A stretch of DNA of 64,000 nucleotides from Streptococcus castoreus DSM 17536 (GCF_000425025.1 NZ_AUKZ01000005.1:62001-126000); one strand, 5' to 3'. Counted from the stretch's first letter, positions 53,902 to 62,945 are shown. The notes: a model not told the origin generated them from the letters alone. Numbers and translations: made by a program.

Positions 53902-55563
53902 TTAACGAACTTCCATCACGACTGGTAGAATAGCTGGGCGTCGTTTTGTTTGTTCAAACAAGAACTTGGACAAATCATCTCTGACGTTCCCCTTTAATTC
54001 GCTCCAGTCAAAGTTATCTTTTTGCAAATAATTATCAACGGTTGCATTAACCAACTCAGCGCTCTCTCTTAAAATATCACGGCTTTTTTTCACGTAAACA
54101 AAGCCACGCGTATTGACTTTAGCTTTAGAAATAATCCGTTTCTCCTTTTTAGAGACCGTAATCGCAACAATAAAAATACCATCTTCTGACAAGACTTTGC
54201 GGTCCCTTAACACGATATTGCCCACATCACCAATAGCATTGCCATCAATCATGACATCACTAGCAGGCACACTTCCTTCATGAAGAAAGCCTTCTTTGTT
54301 AAGCACCATCATATCGCCACGTTTCATAATGTGAATATTTTCTGGGAGAATACCAACTTCCTCAGCCAATTTAGCATGTGCAGCTAAATCTCGGTACTCA
54401 CCTTGAACAGGAAAAAGGTATTGTGGCTTTATCAAATTCATCAGCAGTTGCAAGTCACGACCATTAGCATGACCAGATACTCGCAGATTTTGAGTAATTA
54501 GCTTAACAGAACCACCAGCCTTGTAGATAAGGTTTTCAACACGTGCTACCATCGCTTCTTTGGCTGTGCTTGGTGTTGTCACAATATAAACAAGGTCACC
54601 ATCTTTAATCTGGACATAGCGATGACGCCCTGCTGCCATTTTCTGGAGACTATTAATTGGTTCCCCCATGCGACCAGCTTCAAGAATGATTAACTCATGG
54701 TCCTCAAATTTAGACATGTCTTTTGGTTTAATTAATAAACGTTCATCAGTAATCATTAATTTTTTCAAACGTAATGCTGTTCTCACAGTATTTTCAACAT
54801 CAGTTCCTGTCAAAACCACACGACGTCCGTAAGTCACCGCTGAATCAAAAACCTGTTGAATCCGAACAAGGTTAGATGCCACTGCTGCAATGATAATACG
54901 CCCCTCAGCATCAGCAATAACACTGTCCATTTCCTCACCAACTTCAGATTCACTAGCAATCTGATCATTGCTAGTAGCATTGGCTGAATCCGATAAAAGT
55001 GCAAGAACGCCTTCTTTTCCAATTTCAGCTAAACGCAACAGGTCTGTTTGATACCCTTCACGGGCAGCTTGGTCAAACTTAAAGTCACCTGTGTAGACAA
55101 TATTTCCTTGATCAGTTCCAATTACCACTCCCAAACTTTCAGGAATCGAATGCGTTGTTTTAAAGAAAGAAACTAAGCCATCTCGAAATTCAATTTCGGT
55201 ATCATTGTCAACAACATGGAAATTGTTAAATTTCTTAGTGCTATTGTTACTTTTCACAAACAATTTTGCCAATTCAATGGTTAATTCAGAGCCAAAAACT
55301 GGAGCTGATACTTCTGCTAAAAGATAAGGCAAGGCGCCAATAGCATCCGCATGACCATGGCTCACGAAAATCCCTTGAACCTTGTCCTTATTTTCAATGA
55401 CATAATCTAAATTCGGAATGACTAAATCAACCCCTAATTGTTCATTTTCAGGATATTTAAGCCCTGCATCTAAAATGAACATTGATTCATTAATTTCTAC
55501 CAAATAGAAGTTTTTGCCGTATTCACGGACACCTCCTAAGGCAACAATTTTTATATCACTCAT
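53902..55563 (-). CDS. rnjB: Ribonuclease J2
   Basis: 553 residues, metallo-beta-lactamase and beta-CASP domains plus the C-terminal RNase J domain. In RNase J1 the metal motif is HxHxDH. Here it reads SHGHADAIGALPY (about residues 71-83), with Ala replacing the second acidic/His position, the hallmark of RNase J2. It pairs with J1 in mRNA turnover. VYTGDFKFDQAA and VSGHANGRDLQLL are the other metal-site and beta-CASP motifs. Confidence 0.92.
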   Translation of the reverse strand: MSDIKIVALGGVREYGKNFYLVEINESMFILDAGLKYPENEQLGVDLVIPNLDYVIENKDKVQGIFVSHGHADAIGALPYLLAEVSAPVFGSELTIELAKLFVKSNNSTKKFNNFHVVDNDTEIEFRDGLVSFFKTTHSIPESLGVVIGTDQGNIVYTGDFKFDQAAREGYQTDLLRLAEIGKEGVLALLSDSANATSNDQIASESEVGEEMDSVIADAEGRIIIAAVASNLVRIQQVFDSAVTYGRRVVLTGTDVENTVRTALRLKKLMITDERLLIKPKDMSKFEDHELIILEAGRMGEPINSLQKMAAGRHRYVQIKDGDLVYIVTTPSTAKEAMVARVENLIYKAGGSVKLITQNLRVSGHANGRDLQLLMNLIKPQYLFPVQGEYRDLAAHAKLAEEVGILPENIHIMKRGDMMVLNKEGFLHEGSVPASDVMIDGNAIGDVGNIVLRDRKVLSEDGIFIVAITVSKKEKRIISKAKVNTRGFVYVKKSRDILRESAELVNATVDNYLQKDNFDWSELKGNVRDDLSKFLFEQTKRRPAILPVVMEVR

Positions 55564-55715
55564 GATACTCCTCTAAGATTTTTTTATAACAAACGGTCCT
55601 TACTTTGTAAGTCGAATTACTGCCTTGTAGCTTAGCTACTATCTTTTACAGTATATCATATTTTAGGAATTTTTTCTCCAAATAGCCCGCATCCATTCTT
55701 ATTATTTTTACTAAA

Positions 55716-55763
55716 TTAAGAAATCAACTGTCTAGAGGCAATTTTTTAATGATTGATTTCTTA
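55716..55763 (-). terminator. Terminator of the trpXYZ-like operon
   Basis: On the minus strand AAGAAATCAA and TTGATTTCTT pair around a long loop, followed by AATTTAG. It lies directly after the ATPase gene stop. Confidence 0.65.
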
Positions 55764-55768
55764 GCTTT

Positions 55769-56527
55769 TTAATCAAAAAGTTGATAATAATCAGCAATAG
55801 TCATTCTTGCTTTTTCAGCTTGATTTAAATCTTTAATTAGTTTTCCATCTTTCATCACAATAAGACGATTCCCATAAGTTAAAGCATCTTCCATGTGATG
55901 AGTGATCATGAGGGCTGTTAGTTGATCCCGCCAAATAAACTCGTCTGTTAACCGCATCAAGGACTGACTTGTTTTGGGATCAAGAGCAGCTGTGTGTTCA
56001 TCTAACAGTAAAAGATCTGGTTTTTTTAAAGTTGCCATTAGTAAGCTAAGCGCCTGTCGTTGCCCACCAGATAAGAGACCTGTTGGTGTCTCTAAATGGT
56101 GTTCCAAGCCATTTCCCGTCCGTTTAACTAAGTCTGCAAAAGCTGCCAAATGCTCTGTAAGCTTTCGTGGGGTAAACGGGCGCTTCTCACCTCTTTGCTT
56201 CGCAATTAAGAGATTTTCAACCACTGTCATTCGAGGAGCTGTTCCCATTTTAGGGTCTTGAAAAACCCGTGATAGGTAAACGGCTCTTTTTTCAGCTGAC
56301 CAGTTGGTTACATCCTGCCCAAGAATTTTAACTTGCCCATGCGTCAAAAAAAGCGTTCCTGCAATCACATTAAAGAGAGTTGATTTCCCAGCACCATTCC
56401 CCCCTAAAATCGTTAAAAAATCATGTTCGTAAATGGTTAAAGACACATCGTCAAGGATTCTTTTGACAGCCTCAAAACCATTAGTGACTTCTACCGTTGC
56501 ATTTACTAATTCAATAACTTTTGTCAT
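55769..56527 (-). CDS. trpZ: Tryptophan-type ABC transporter, ATP-binding protein
   Basis: 252 residues. Walker A is GGNGAGKSTLFN (about residues 42-53), the signature is LSGGQRQALSLLMA, Walker B is LLLLDEHTAALDP, and ITHH is the H-loop. Last gene of the binding protein-permease-ATPase operon; its start overlaps the permease stop by four bases, so the two are translationally coupled. Tryptophan as substrate is inferred from the leader with Trp codons upstream of the operon and the family of its binding protein. Confidence 0.85.
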   Translation of the reverse strand: MTKVIELVNATVEVTNGFEAVKRILDDVSLTIYEHDFLTILGGNGAGKSTLFNVIAGTLFLTHGQVKILGQDVTNWSAEKRAVYLSRVFQDPKMGTAPRMTVVENLLIAKQRGEKRPFTPRKLTEHLAAFADLVKRTGNGLEHHLETPTGLLSGGQRQALSLLMATLKKPDLLLLDEHTAALDPKTSQSLMRLTDEFIWRDQLTALMITHHMEDALTYGNRLIVMKDGKLIKDLNQAEKARMTIADYYQLFD

Positions 56528-57393
56528 CGTGATAACCTAACCCCCTTAAAGAATCGTTTCTGTAGTACCGGCACCATCAAACATATAGCCAATACAAGGG
56601 CACTAAATAATTTCAAATAGTTGGTATTAAATCCTAAGGCAATAACAGACGAAATCAAAAACTGATAGAGGATTGCACCGACCACAATAGCGATCAAGCG
56701 TTCCAATAATGTCAAACCTGTCGAATAAAGCACTTCCCCAACAATAATGCTTGCTAGACCAATCACAATGACCCCAATCCCTTTTGAAACATCCGCATAA
56801 CCATCTTGTTGGCTAATTAGGGCACCTGACAAAGCAATCAAAGCATTCGAAACGACCAAGCCCATCATTTCCATACGATCCGTCTTAATACCAAAACTTT
56901 TAGCCATATCACGATTATCCCCAGTCGCGATATAGGCTTGTCCAATATTGGTATAGAAGAAATAAATTAAAAGACCAATAACAATCCCAACCGCTAAGAA
57001 GCCCGTCAACAGACTATTGAGATCAGCAGAAAAAGGCAAATAATCTTGGACACGTTTATTATCATGTAAGCCCAAATTAGCTCTCCCCATCACCATTAGC
57101 ATAATGGAATTACAAGAAGTCATAACCAGAATACCTGCTAAAATCGTTGGAATTTTCCCCTTAGTATATAAGAGACCTGTTATTAAGCCTGCTAAAGCAC
57201 CTGCTACCATCCCAAGAAAAGTAGAGACAAGAGGGTCCACCCCCAAACTAATCGTCGTAACTGAAACAGCTCCGCCTAAAGGAAATGAGCCTTCAGTGGT
57301 CATATCAGGAAAATTTAAAATTCTAAAAGTTAAATAAATCCCTAATCCTAAAATCCCCCAAAAGAGACCCTGTGTAACTGATGAAATAATCAT
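56524..57393 (-). CDS. trpY: Tryptophan-type ABC transporter, permease
   Basis: 289 residues with about eight to nine membrane helices, LivH/BPD_transp_2 type (GLFWGILGLGIYLTFRIL at the start, DMTTEGSFPLGGAVSVTT, then GLASIIVGEVLY). This group is found with ABC_sub_bind receptors such as TrpX. It is 14 bp downstream of the receptor gene and overlaps the ATPase gene by 4 bp. Confidence 0.85.
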   Translation of the reverse strand: MIISSVTQGLFWGILGLGIYLTFRILNFPDMTTEGSFPLGGAVSVTTISLGVDPLVSTFLGMVAGALAGLITGLLYTKGKIPTILAGILVMTSCNSIMLMVMGRANLGLHDNKRVQDYLPFSADLNSLLTGFLAVGIVIGLLIYFFYTNIGQAYIATGDNRDMAKSFGIKTDRMEMMGLVVSNALIALSGALISQQDGYADVSKGIGVIVIGLASIIVGEVLYSTGLTLLERLIAIVVGAILYQFLISSVIALGFNTNYLKLFSALVLAICLMVPVLQKRFFKGVRLSR

Positions 57394-57407
57394 AATCGTC
57401 CTTTCTT

Positions 57408-58406
57408 TTATTTCCTTACAAATGTTGCTGACGTTAAGAGGTTTTTAGGAATGGTGATTCCTAACTCTTCTGCCGTTTTCTTATTCAAAAATGGTTTCCC
57501 GTGATCAACAATCATAACCGGAACTTCTGAAACGGATTTCCCTTTGATAAGCTCCAAGACCTGATTAGCTGTCTCAACACCTAGCTGATATTGACTTTGA
57601 GAAATAGAAGCTAGGCTTCCCTCCTCAACCATAGTATCAACACTTGAATAGACAGGAATCTTGGCTGCCCGGCTCGCACTAATGACAGATGAGAAAGCAC
57701 TGGCAATCGTATTATCTTGGGGGATAAAGACCGCATCTACCTTACCTAACATGATTGACATGGTCGTCGGAACTTCGTTTGTTGACGGTACAGCATAAGG
57801 AATAACTTGATATCCTTTTTCTTGTGCCAAATGACTAAACTCTCTAACTTGAGATAAGGAATTATCCTCATTACTGGCATAAAGGACTCCAATTTTTTTT
57901 ACGGTTGGTGTCAAGTCAGAAATCAAATCAACAGTTTGTTTAACTGGAACCTTATTTGACAAACCAGTTACATTTCCTTCTGGTTTTTTTAACCGCTTAA
58001 CCAACTTGGCTCCAACTGGGTCAGAAACCGCCGCCATGACTACTGGAGTATCCTTGGTAGCAGCAGCTAATCCTTGAGCAGCCGGTGTCGCAATACCAAC
58101 CACAATATCACTGCCAGCCCGAATTAATTGCCGACTCATGGTTTGAATCTTACTTTGATCTCCTTCGGCATTCATTAGCTTAATGCTAATCTTTTGTCCC
58201 TTAGGTGCTCGTTTTGCTAGCTGATCTTCAATCCCTTGCTCAATTTGATCAAGGGCCGCGTGGGTCACTAATTGTAAAATCCCAATCTTAATTTCTTTTT
58301 TAGGCGCTAGCTTATCTCCCGACTGTCCTGAGGTTCTTGAAAAGAGCGCTCCTATAACCATAATGGCTAGAAGAATCAGGGTACCCATTAAACGTTTATT
58401 TTTCAT
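57408..58406 (-). CDS. trpX: Tryptophan-type ABC transporter, substrate-binding protein
   Basis: 332 residues, ABC_sub_bind family (periplasmic-binding fold). Visible: KIGILQLVTHAALDQIEQGI, GIATPAAQGLAAATKDTPVV, MAAVSDPVGAKLVK and AVFIPQDNTIASAF. The N-terminus is an uncleaved-type signal or membrane anchor (LMGTLILLAIMVIGALF) without a lipobox Cys, so anchoring is by the N-terminal helix or the protein is secreted. AGAGGAAAG precedes the ATG. The attenuator and Trp-codon leader upstream point to tryptophan. Confidence 0.85.
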   Translation of the reverse strand: MKNKRLMGTLILLAIMVIGALFSRTSGQSGDKLAPKKEIKIGILQLVTHAALDQIEQGIEDQLAKRAPKGQKISIKLMNAEGDQSKIQTMSRQLIRAGSDIVVGIATPAAQGLAAATKDTPVVMAAVSDPVGAKLVKRLKKPEGNVTGLSNKVPVKQTVDLISDLTPTVKKIGVLYASNEDNSLSQVREFSHLAQEKGYQVIPYAVPSTNEVPTTMSIMLGKVDAVFIPQDNTIASAFSSVISASRAAKIPVYSSVDTMVEEGSLASISQSQYQLGVETANQVLELIKGKSVSEVPVMIVDHGKPFLNKKTAEELGITIPKNLLTSATFVRK

Positions 58407-58456
58407 ATCTTTCCTCTCACTTCTTTATTATTCAAAAATGACTAGAGCACAACTCA

Positions 58457-58492
58457 AAGAAAAAACGCTTAGTAATAACTACTAGGCGCTTT
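58457..58492 (-). terminator. Attenuator hairpin in the trpXYZ leader
   Basis: On the minus strand CGCCTAGTA pairs with TACTAAGCG (one C-A mismatch) around GTTAT, followed by TTTTTTC. It lies about 50 bases before the trpX start and after the leader peptide, so it can switch the operon off early. The T-run makes it a standard intrinsic terminator. Confidence 0.75.
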
Positions 58493-58512
58493 TTGTGAAA
58501 TCCCATGTCAGC

Positions 58513-58556
58513 GCATAGATACCTTTTTAGAAGTACTCTAAAAGTCGTATCTATGC
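58513..58556 (-). promoter_or_regulatory. Long hairpin in the trpXYZ leader
   Basis: GCATAGATAC (58547-58556) pairs perfectly with GTATCTATGC (58513-58522). An inner CTTTTAGA / TCTAAAAAG stem extends it. The 5' arm repeats the sequence at the end of the leader peptide frame, so the 3' arm could pair with either copy. Confidence 0.65.
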
Positions 58557-58564
58557 CAATCCAT
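58538..58564 (-). other. Second short leader frame with a Trp codon
   Basis: ATG GAT TGG CAT AGA TAC GAC TTT TAG, eight codons (MDWHRYDF). No Shine-Dalgarno site is near, so translation is doubtful. It repeats the TGG CAT AGA (Trp-His-Arg) triplets at the end of the first leader peptide. Confidence 0.35.
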
Positions 58565-58573
58565 AAACACAAC

Positions 58574-58621
58574 TTATCTATGCCAACTTTGCCAAATTAT
58601 CAAGTATCGTGCTTGTGCCAT
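58574..58621 (-). CDS. Tryptophan leader peptide of the trpXYZ operon
   Basis: A 15-residue frame, MAQARYLIIWQSWHR, ending TAA. GAAAGGAAG stands 6 bases before the ATG, an ideal ribosome site, and a promoter lies just upstream. Two of the 15 codons are TGG, against a rate near one in a hundred in ordinary proteins. It is followed by a long hairpin and an intrinsic terminator before the transporter genes. This is the layout of ribosome-mediated attenuation, in which stalling at Trp codons prevents the terminator. The peptide itself probably has no other role. Peptide and hairpins are seen; the mechanism is inferred. Confidence 0.7.
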   Translation of the reverse strand: MAQARYLIIWQSWHR

Positions 58622-58650
58622 TATGGACTTCCTTTCTTGCTTTTTCCAAT

Positions 58651-58679
58651 ATTATAACCTAAATAGAAGATATTGAAAA
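58651..58679 (-). promoter_or_regulatory. Promoter of the trpXYZ leader
   Basis: On the minus strand TTTTCA (58674-58679) and TATAAT (58651-58656) are 17 bases apart. Transcription would start near 58644, about 23 bases before the leader ATG. It is divergent from the rqcH promoter (TGGTATAAT, TATAAT at 58715-58720). Confidence 0.65.
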
Positions 58680-58750
58680 GGCTTTTAAGCATATTTTTAA
58701 CTCATTATTTATGGTATAATGGAGAAATTAGAATCCAGAAAGGAGAAACC

Positions 58751-60403
58751 ATGTCTTTTGACGGCTTTTTCTTACATCATTTAACCAGGGAACTCAAGGA
58801 TGTTTTACTCTATGGTCGCATTCAAAAAGTCAACCAACCCTTTGAGCAAGAACTTGTTCTGACCATTCGGAATAATCGCCAAAACTATAAATTACTACTA
58901 TCTGCTCATCCTGTTTTTAGTCGCATTCAAATCACTCAAGCGGAATTTCAAAACCCACAGGTGCCAAATACCTTTACCATGATTATGCGAAAATATCTTC
59001 AAGGAGCTGTCATTGAACAGTTTGAACAAATTGAGAATGATCGTATTGTCGAAATGAAAATCTCCAATAAAAATGAGATCGGTGATACTATCCAAACCAC
59101 CTTGATTATTGAAATCATGGGCAAACACAGTAATATTATGCTTGTTGACCGTTCTGAAAATAGAATCATTGAATCCATTAAACATGTGGGATTCTCTCAA
59201 AATTCTTACCGAACGATCTTACCAGGTTCTACTTACATTGAACCGCCTAAAACAGGAGTTGCTAATCCTTTTAACATCTCAGACTTGCAATTATTTGAAA
59301 TGCTTCAAACCCAAGAATTATCTGTCAGAAATCTACAAAAACACTTCCAAGGTTTAGGAAGAGACACTGCTAAAGAACTTTCTGAAAGTCTCACAACTGA
59401 CAAGTTAAAACATTTCCGAGCCTTTTTTGCTAAGCCCACACAAGCAACACTGACGGTAACTTCTTTTGCTCCTATTGCTTTTTCTAACAGTCAAGGCAAA
59501 TTTGACACACTTTCTGAAATGCTTGATGTTTTTTACCAAGATAAGGCTGAGCGAGATCGCATTAACCAACAAGCAAGTGATCTCATTCATCGTGTTCAAA
59601 ATGAATTGGAAAAAAATCGCAACAAACTCCTTAAACAAGAAGCCGAGTTATTAGCCACTGAAAATGCAGAAGTCTTTCGTCAAAAAGGAGAATTATTAAC
59701 CACATTTCTCAGTCTTGTCCCCAATAATCAAGACAAGGTGACCTTGGATAATTATTATACAGGACAAAAAATTGATATTGCCTTAGACAAAGCTTTGACA
59801 CCTAACCAAAATGCCCAGCGTTATTTTAAAAAATATCAAAAATTAAAAGAGGCTGTCAAGCACTTATCTGGTTTAATCACTGACACTAAGCAAAGTATTT
59901 CTTATTTTGAAAGCGTCGAATACAACTTATCACAGGCTAATCATGAAGATATTGAGGACATTCGTGACGAGTTATTTCAAGCAGGCTTTTTAAAAAATAG
60001 GAATCGGGATAAACGTCATAAGCGTCAAAAACCAAAACAATATTTGGCTTCTGATGGTAAAACCATTCTGATGGTTGGGCGTAATAATCTCCAAAATGAA
60101 GAATTAACCTTTAAAATCGCCAAGAAAGGTGAACTGTGGTTTCATGCTAAGGATATTCCGGGCAGTCATGTGATTATCAAAGATAATCTGAATCCAAGCG
60201 ATAATGTCAAAACAGATGCCGCAGAATTAGCTGCTTATTATTCTAAAGGCAGATTTTCAAATCTCGTTCAAGTAGACATGATTGAAGCCAAAAAACTACA
60301 TAAACCAAGCGGTGCAAAACCAGGATTTGTGACCTACACAGGGCAAAAGACACTGCGTGTTACTCCAAATGAAGAAAAAATTCAATCTATGAAACTGTCA
60401 TAA
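58751..60403 (+). CDS. rqcH: RqcH/NFACT protein (Fbp54/PavA-type fibronectin-binding protein)
   Basis: 550 residues from MSFDGFFL, preceded by AAAGGAG; the open frame extends 26 codons upstream into the promoter. The NFACT-N domain occupies about residues 1-270 (ELVLTIRNNRQNYKLLLSAH, then IIEIMGKHSNIMLVD), with a coiled-coil middle (about 280-420) and an NFACT-R domain at the C-terminus (KKGELWFHAKDIPGSHVII, then DAAELAAYYSKGR). It tags stalled nascent chains with alanine on the large ribosomal subunit. Streptococcal homologues are also known as the surface adhesins PavA and Fbp54, though no signal peptide or sorting signal is present. Confidence 0.93.
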   Translation: MSFDGFFLHHLTRELKDVLLYGRIQKVNQPFEQELVLTIRNNRQNYKLLLSAHPVFSRIQITQAEFQNPQVPNTFTMIMRKYLQGAVIEQFEQIENDRIVEMKISNKNEIGDTIQTTLIIEIMGKHSNIMLVDRSENRIIESIKHVGFSQNSYRTILPGSTYIEPPKTGVANPFNISDLQLFEMLQTQELSVRNLQKHFQGLGRDTAKELSESLTTDKLKHFRAFFAKPTQATLTVTSFAPIAFSNSQGKFDTLSEMLDVFYQDKAERDRINQQASDLIHRVQNELEKNRNKLLKQEAELLATENAEVFRQKGELLTTFLSLVPNNQDKVTLDNYYTGQKIDIALDKALTPNQNAQRYFKKYQKLKEAVKHLSGLITDTKQSISYFESVEYNLSQANHEDIEDIRDELFQAGFLKNRNRDKRHKRQKPKQYLASDGKTILMVGRNNLQNEELTFKIAKKGELWFHAKDIPGSHVIIKDNLNPSDNVKTDAAELAAYYSKGRFSNLVQVDMIEAKKLHKPSGAKPGFVTYTGQKTLRVTPNEEKIQSMKLS

Positions 60404-60426
60404 GTCCCCTAAACATAAGGCAAAAC

Positions 60427-60475
60427 TAAAAAAGTTCTCTTATTGGAAACATTTCTAACAAGAGGACTTTTTTTG
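60427..60475 (+). terminator. Bidirectional terminator between rqcH and the TPR gene
   Basis: AAAAAAGTTCTCTT and AAGAGGACTTTTTTT pair around an 18-base loop, with A and T runs on the two sides. It serves both converging genes. Confidence 0.85.
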
Positions 60476-60484
60476 ATTAAGTAA

Positions 60485-61720
60485 CTACGATTTGATGTCA
60501 TCAAGAAAATCTTGCATGTTAACATCGTCTGGTACTTGCTTAAGATATGCGGATACCATTTGAGCAGCCTTGTCAAACTGACCAAATTCTCTCAAAAGAT
60601 AAGCATAATCCTGTAAAAATTCTGGATTTTCTTTCAAATCACTAGCAATACTGTCATAAAAAGATAAGGCAATTTCTTCTTGCTCCAAAGCCTGATAGGC
60701 CTTAGCAATCATCCATTTGGTCAATACATTGTCAATATCTTCATGATCAAGAGCAACCACTTCCTCAAAACGGTCCGCCTCAAAATAAAGAGTGGCTAGC
60801 CGCATGCGAATTTCGTCATCATCAACAGCCACTTCTTTAGCTTGCAAAAGGTAATTTTCCGAACTCTTGACATCATGCAACTCATAAGTAAGTTGTGATG
60901 CCAAAAGCAATAAGTGACTATCAAATGCATTTTTCCGAAGACCTTGTTGAACCAAACGTAAAGCCTCTTCAATCTTATGCTCTTTATGGAGACTTAACGC
61001 ATAAGGGTAGTCATACCCGAGATAGTTTGGATTCATGGTTTCCAGATGCTTAAAGTAAAGGTTAGCTCTTTGATACTCTTTTTGGTCGTATAAAATAGTT
61101 GCTAATTCAAAAACCGCTTCGTCCTCGTATTCAATCGCAACTGCTTTTTCTAGAAATGAGATAGCTGCTTCAAATTTTCCTAAACTAGCATAGGCACGCC
61201 CAATACGTTGATATGTTGAAATACCGGTCATTTCAAGAATCTGACGATTATCTAATTTGGCATAGTAGTCAATGGCCTCTTTAAAATAATTCAAAGACAT
61301 ATCAATCTCAGCCAAGCCAAAAATAATCAGAGGTTCCTGACTGATGGCTATTGCTTGCAGTAATTTTTCACGAGCGACGTCCGTCAACCCCTCCATATCG
61401 TAAAGATCTGCCATAACCAAAAGTGCCGATAAATAGTCTGTGCTGTCTTTTGGAATGTTATCCAAATACAAGAATGCTTCCTCAATAGCACCATCTTCAG
61501 CAGCAATCTGTGCCAAATTAATATTTAACTCTGGATAATCAGCGCATAATTGCAAATAAATGCGCTTAGCATGTGGTAAAAACCCTATGTTTTCTAAATA
61601 GTCACCTAAAGCAATCAAGGTATCTGTATCATCTTCTTTAAGAGCTTTTTGAAAATGTTTTTCGGCCTGTACTAAATCCTGTTGATCCAAGGAAACCATC
61701 ATTTTTTCACTATTCAACAT
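60485..61720 (-). CDS. Tetratricopeptide repeat protein
   Basis: 411 residues from MLNSEKMMVSLD. About ten TPR-like units of 34 residues can be seen, for example IYLQLCADYPELNINLAQIA, YQRIGRAYASLGKFEAAISF and AKAYQALEQEEIALSFYDSI. It is soluble and likely a scaffold for protein contacts. The ATG at 61720 has GAGGAG 10 bases upstream inside the 3' end of the preceding gene, and overlaps its stop by 11 bases. A TTG-started extension of six codons is less likely. Coupling with the AI-2E family gene is clear, but the function is not. Confidence 0.88.
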   Translation of the reverse strand: MLNSEKMMVSLDQQDLVQAEKHFQKALKEDDTDTLIALGDYLENIGFLPHAKRIYLQLCADYPELNINLAQIAAEDGAIEEAFLYLDNIPKDSTDYLSALLVMADLYDMEGLTDVAREKLLQAIAISQEPLIIFGLAEIDMSLNYFKEAIDYYAKLDNRQILEMTGISTYQRIGRAYASLGKFEAAISFLEKAVAIEYEDEAVFELATILYDQKEYQRANLYFKHLETMNPNYLGYDYPYALSLHKEHKIEEALRLVQQGLRKNAFDSHLLLLASQLTYELHDVKSSENYLLQAKEVAVDDDEIRMRLATLYFEADRFEEVVALDHEDIDNVLTKWMIAKAYQALEQEEIALSFYDSIASDLKENPEFLQDYAYLLREFGQFDKAAQMVSAYLKQVPDDVNMQDFLDDIKS

Positions 61721-62891
61721 CTTTTTTAATCTCCTCAAGAACTATAACATCCTCTTTATACAAGCCACTAACTCCCTTGTACCAGTCAAATAACTCTTTG
61801 ATAACAACCTTAACGGAGGCATAGATAGGAATAACAAGAAAGACTCCCCAAACACCGAACATCGACCCTGCTGTCAAAAGCAAAAACATGATGGTAATTG
61901 GATGAATGCTCAGCTTATTTCCTAAAACAAGTGGTGCTACAAAACGTCCTTCAATGGTTTGTTCAATCATAAAAATAAGAAGCACCTTAATCAACATTAG
62001 TGGTCCTTGGACCAGACCCATAATAATAACAGGAATCATTGCCAGAAAACTTCCTAAATAAGGGATCATATTCAAAAAACCAGCGATAATTCCAAAAGTG
62101 ATAGAATAGTTAAGTCCTACAATACTAAACATAATTGAGAACATAAAACCGACAACAATGGCAACAGTTACTTGACCTTGAACATAACCAGATAGCTGTT
62201 TATTAATATCACCAAGTACACGAGACATTGGTAAGCGGAATTTAACTGGCAAAACATTGACCAAACCGTTCTTCATTTTAGCACTATCACGTAAGAAATA
62301 AAAAAGAATAAAAGGCGAAATAATAATAGCAATGGTAATGCGAGCAACTGCTCCCGCAAAATTTCCTGCCCAATCGATAGCATTTTTAGAAAAGCTTTGA
62401 GCATAGTCTAAGGCTTTTTGACTTGCGCTAGCAAGCATATCCTGTAATTGAGGCTTGTAGTTGATTAACCATTCGTTTTCAAGAAGCTTATTAGCTTCTT
62501 TGTTGACCTTACCGACATATTTTGGAAGATCTTCAATAAAACTTGTTAGTTGTGTTTGAATCATTGGAATAAATCCTGAAACGCCCCAAATAAAGAGAAA
62601 GGTAATTAAACTAAAAACGATAATAATTGCTGTTGTTCGACTTGATCCCAAACGACTAATAGCATCAACCAAGGGCTTCGTCAAGTAATAGAGAATAGTT
62701 GAAATAACAAGGGGTAACATGATAACCGCAAAAAAGGAAATCACAGGGGCAAATAAAAAAGAAATTTTAGTAAAAACAAAAATTGTCAAAAAGACCAAAA
62801 GAGTGATTAAAAGAGCCATAACTGCCTGATTATTTAAAAACCACTTATAAAATAGACTGTCAGATTTAGGCATCTTGGGTGTTAGTTGCAT
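61710..62891 (-). CDS. AI-2E transporter family (PerM/TqsA-like) membrane protein
   Basis: 393 residues with about eight membrane helices (first at about residues 15-35). The family signature near the C-terminal third is GQVTVAIVVGFMFSIMFSIV, then GFLNMIPYLGSFLAMIP, then EGRFVAPLVLGNKLSIHP. Family members export quorum-sensing AI-2 or exchange Na+ and H+; the substrate here is not known. The cytoplasmic tail (EEIKKDVE) overlaps the start of the TPR gene. Confidence 0.9.
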   Translation of the reverse strand: MQLTPKMPKSDSLFYKWFLNNQAVMALLITLLVFLTIFVFTKISFLFAPVISFFAVIMLPLVISTILYYLTKPLVDAISRLGSSRTTAIIIVFSLITFLFIWGVSGFIPMIQTQLTSFIEDLPKYVGKVNKEANKLLENEWLINYKPQLQDMLASASQKALDYAQSFSKNAIDWAGNFAGAVARITIAIIISPFILFYFLRDSAKMKNGLVNVLPVKFRLPMSRVLGDINKQLSGYVQGQVTVAIVVGFMFSIMFSIVGLNYSITFGIIAGFLNMIPYLGSFLAMIPVIIMGLVQGPLMLIKVLLIFMIEQTIEGRFVAPLVLGNKLSIHPITIMFLLLTAGSMFGVWGVFLVIPIYASVKVVIKELFDWYKGVSGLYKEDVIVLEEIKKDVE

Positions 62892-62945
62892 TAATATAAG
62901 TTTCCTTTCTTACTTAAGGGACTACGAGAGTGCTATACCAAATGA

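Noticed and set aside
58407-58640. T-box riboswitch upstream of trpX
   Set aside because: The T-box sequence (TGGNACCGCG type) and the specifier loop are absent; the leader peptide model fits better.
58673-58750. N-terminal extension of the RqcH/Fbp protein
   Set aside because: It would contain the promoter and lacks a ribosome site; AAAGGAG lies before the ATG at 58751 and the family begins with MSFDG.
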